Shown: positions 5,374 through 6,402 of the stretch, one piece after another
Layout of the letters: each line of letters opens with the position of its first letter
Position numbering within the stretch: the stretch's first letter is position 1
Origin: Mycobacterium sp.
GTDB lineage: Bacteria; Actinomycetota; Actinomycetes; Mycobacteriales; Mycobacteriaceae
Direction: 5' to 3'
DNA: 6,402 nucleotides
NCBI GenBank assembly: GCA_025965815.1
Contig: JAOPWF010000240.1
Span: 1 to 6,402 of the forward strand
Translations under genes and position numbers: made by a program
Notes under the pieces: model-generated
Database searches by the model: none
Seen by the model: the letters and a program-made list of their open reading frames with translations, nothing else
What the model was told of the DNA's origin: nothing

Positions 5374-6402
5374 TTACCGGCTCGCTGGTGTCGCCAGCAG
5401 TTCCCGCGCGATCCGCGCGCCGAGTTGCTCGAGCAGCGGGCCGGCGCAGGCGATGGAGCGCACCGGGTCGGGTTCGAGCTCGGTGAGCGGGTAGACGACA
5501 TCGATACCCGCATCGGCGAGATCGGCTGGCGTCAAGGCGGATCGGCCCGCCACGGCCACGACTGGGACGGCCGCAGAGCGCGCCGCGGCGCTCACCCCGG
5601 CCGGTGCCTTGCCCGCGAGCGTCTGCTCGTCGAGCGCACCCTCGCCGGTGATCACCAGGCGGCAGTCTGAGAGGTGTTCGGCGAAACCGACCAAGTCCAG
5701 CACGATCTGAATGCCGGGCCGCAGCACGCCGTCGAGCACCGCCATTGCGGCAAAGCCCACCCCGCCGGCGGCCCCCGCGCCCGGTTCGGCGGCCCAGTCG
5801 GTGCCGGTTGCCGTGGCAACCGCGTCGGCCCAGCGACGCAGCGCGGCGTCGAGCCGCCACACATCCTGTTGTGAGGCACCCTTCTGCGGCGCGTACACCG
5901 CAGCCGCACCGCGGGCTCCAAAGAGCGGGTTGTCGACGTCACACGCAACGACGATCTCGACATTGCGCAGCGCCGGATCGAGGCCGGCCAGGTCCAGCGT
6001 GTACGAAGTCTTGTCCAGCGGTAGCCCCCGTGGCGGGAGCGCGCGGCCGCGCTCGTCGAGCAGGCGCGCGCCGAGCGCCTGCAGCATGCCGGCGCCGCCG
6101 TCGGTGCTCGCGCTTCCGCCGATGCCGAGGACCACGCGGCGGGACCCGGCGGCGGCCACCGCGCACACCGCCTCGCCGAGCCCGTAGCTGCTGGCGTGCA
6201 GTGGGGCCGGGCGACCTCCTGGCAGCCTGAGCAGCCCGCACACCGTCGCCATCTCGATGACCGCGAGGTCGTCGCGGCGCGCGTAGCTGGAATCCACCGG
6301 GACCCCGGTGGGGCCCGACGCGCGCACACGCACCCGGGTGAAGCCCGCCTGAACCGCCGCGTCGACGGTGCCGTCACCGCCGTCGGCGACCGGCACGGAC
6401 TC
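5374..6402 (-). CDS. Glycerate kinase, start beyond the right edge
   Basis: The visible 342 residues match the glycerate kinase family typified by GlxK/GarK, usually about 380 residues long, so some 35-40 N-terminal residues are missing. Landmarks in order: PVADGGDGTVDA at the edge, the glycine-rich LGIGGSASTDGGAGMLQALG, then CDVDNPLFGARGAAAVYAPQ with KGAS following, GAAGGVGFAAMAVLDGVLRP, and GEGALDEQTLAGKAP near the C-terminus. All are conserved family blocks, and there is no lesion. The enzyme phosphorylates glycerate with ATP in the cytoplasm, most often giving 2-phosphoglycerate. In the glyoxylate/glycerate route this is the last step that brings oxalate-derived or glyoxylate-derived carbon into central metabolism, which fits the oxalate-type neighbours. 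An apparent GTG near 6396 is only an internal Val: the frame runs on to the edge. Confidence 0.93.
   Translation of the reverse strand, partial: ESVPVADGGDGTVDAAVQAGFTRVRVRASGPTGVPVDSSYARRDDLAVIEMATVCGLLRLPGGRPAPLHASSYGLGEAVCAVAAAGSRRVVLGIGGSASTDGGAGMLQALGARLLDERGRALPPRGLPLDKTSYTLDLAGLDPALRNVEIVVACDVDNPLFGARGAAAVYAPQKGASQQDVWRLDAALRRWADAVATATGTDWAAEPGAGAAGGVGFAAMAVLDGVLRPGIQIVLDLVGFAEHLSDCRLVITGEGALDEQTLAGKAPAGVSAAARSAAVPVVAVAGRSALTPADLADAGIDVVYPLTELEPDPVRSIACAGPLLEQLGARIARELLATPASR

Noticed and set aside
5303..5860. Open frames within and opposite the glycerate kinase gene
   Set aside because: Arg/Gly/Ala-rich shadows of the glycerate kinase frame, which itself has clear family motifs from edge to stop.
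1..6402. CRISPR arrays, tRNA or rRNA genes, insertion-sequence ends
   Set aside because: No regularly spaced repeats, tRNA-like cloverleaf, rRNA signature, transposase sequence or terminal inverted repeats were seen.

Overview
The window looks like chromosomal DNA of a high-GC actinomycete, most likely a Mycobacterium or Mycolicibacterium. The main reason is an MmpS/MmpL pair, a family largely confined to mycobacteria and relatives. High-GC third codon positions, GTG starts and a perfect Crp-type palindrome fit this. Layout on the left (1-1518): a minus-strand module reads TetR regulator (877-1470), then mmpS (269-715), then mmpL (272 down to the left edge), with ATGA overlap between mmpS and mmpL. 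A near-identical 15-bp palindrome sits upstream of both the TetR gene and mmpS, and in front of mmpS it overlaps a good -35/-10 promoter. This predicts an autoregulated, TetR-controlled MmpS/MmpL exporter. The mmpL frame, however, carries an in-frame TAA at codon 63. Middle (1519-2648): about 1.1 kb without an intact recognisable gene. It holds a tandem 18-bp repeat, a doubtful 52-codon minus-strand ORF with two CxxC pairs, and what looks like a small frameshifted gene (2072-2388, minus). Its right part is a regulatory region with a perfect TGTGA-N6-TCACA site and a GntR-like operator candidate. Right (2649-6402): remnants of an oxalate module. A formyl-CoA transferase (frc) gene is reduced to its N-terminal and C-terminal ends, with a nonsense codon, frameshifts and a large internal deletion. 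It is followed on the same strand by an intact oxalate/formate-antiporter-like MFS transporter (3034-4425). Converging on it from the minus strand are a FadR-type GntR regulator (4464-5201) and, upstream of that, a glycerate kinase (5374 to the right edge). A strong inverted repeat separates the transporter from gntR. How they fit together: oxalate uptake, CoA activation by Frc, later conversion to glyoxylate and glycerate, and phosphorylation by glycerate kinase form one known carbon route. Here the Frc step is broken while transporter, regulator and kinase remain open, so the locus is either decaying or has been turned to another substrate. No RNA gene, insertion sequence or CRISPR array was seen.
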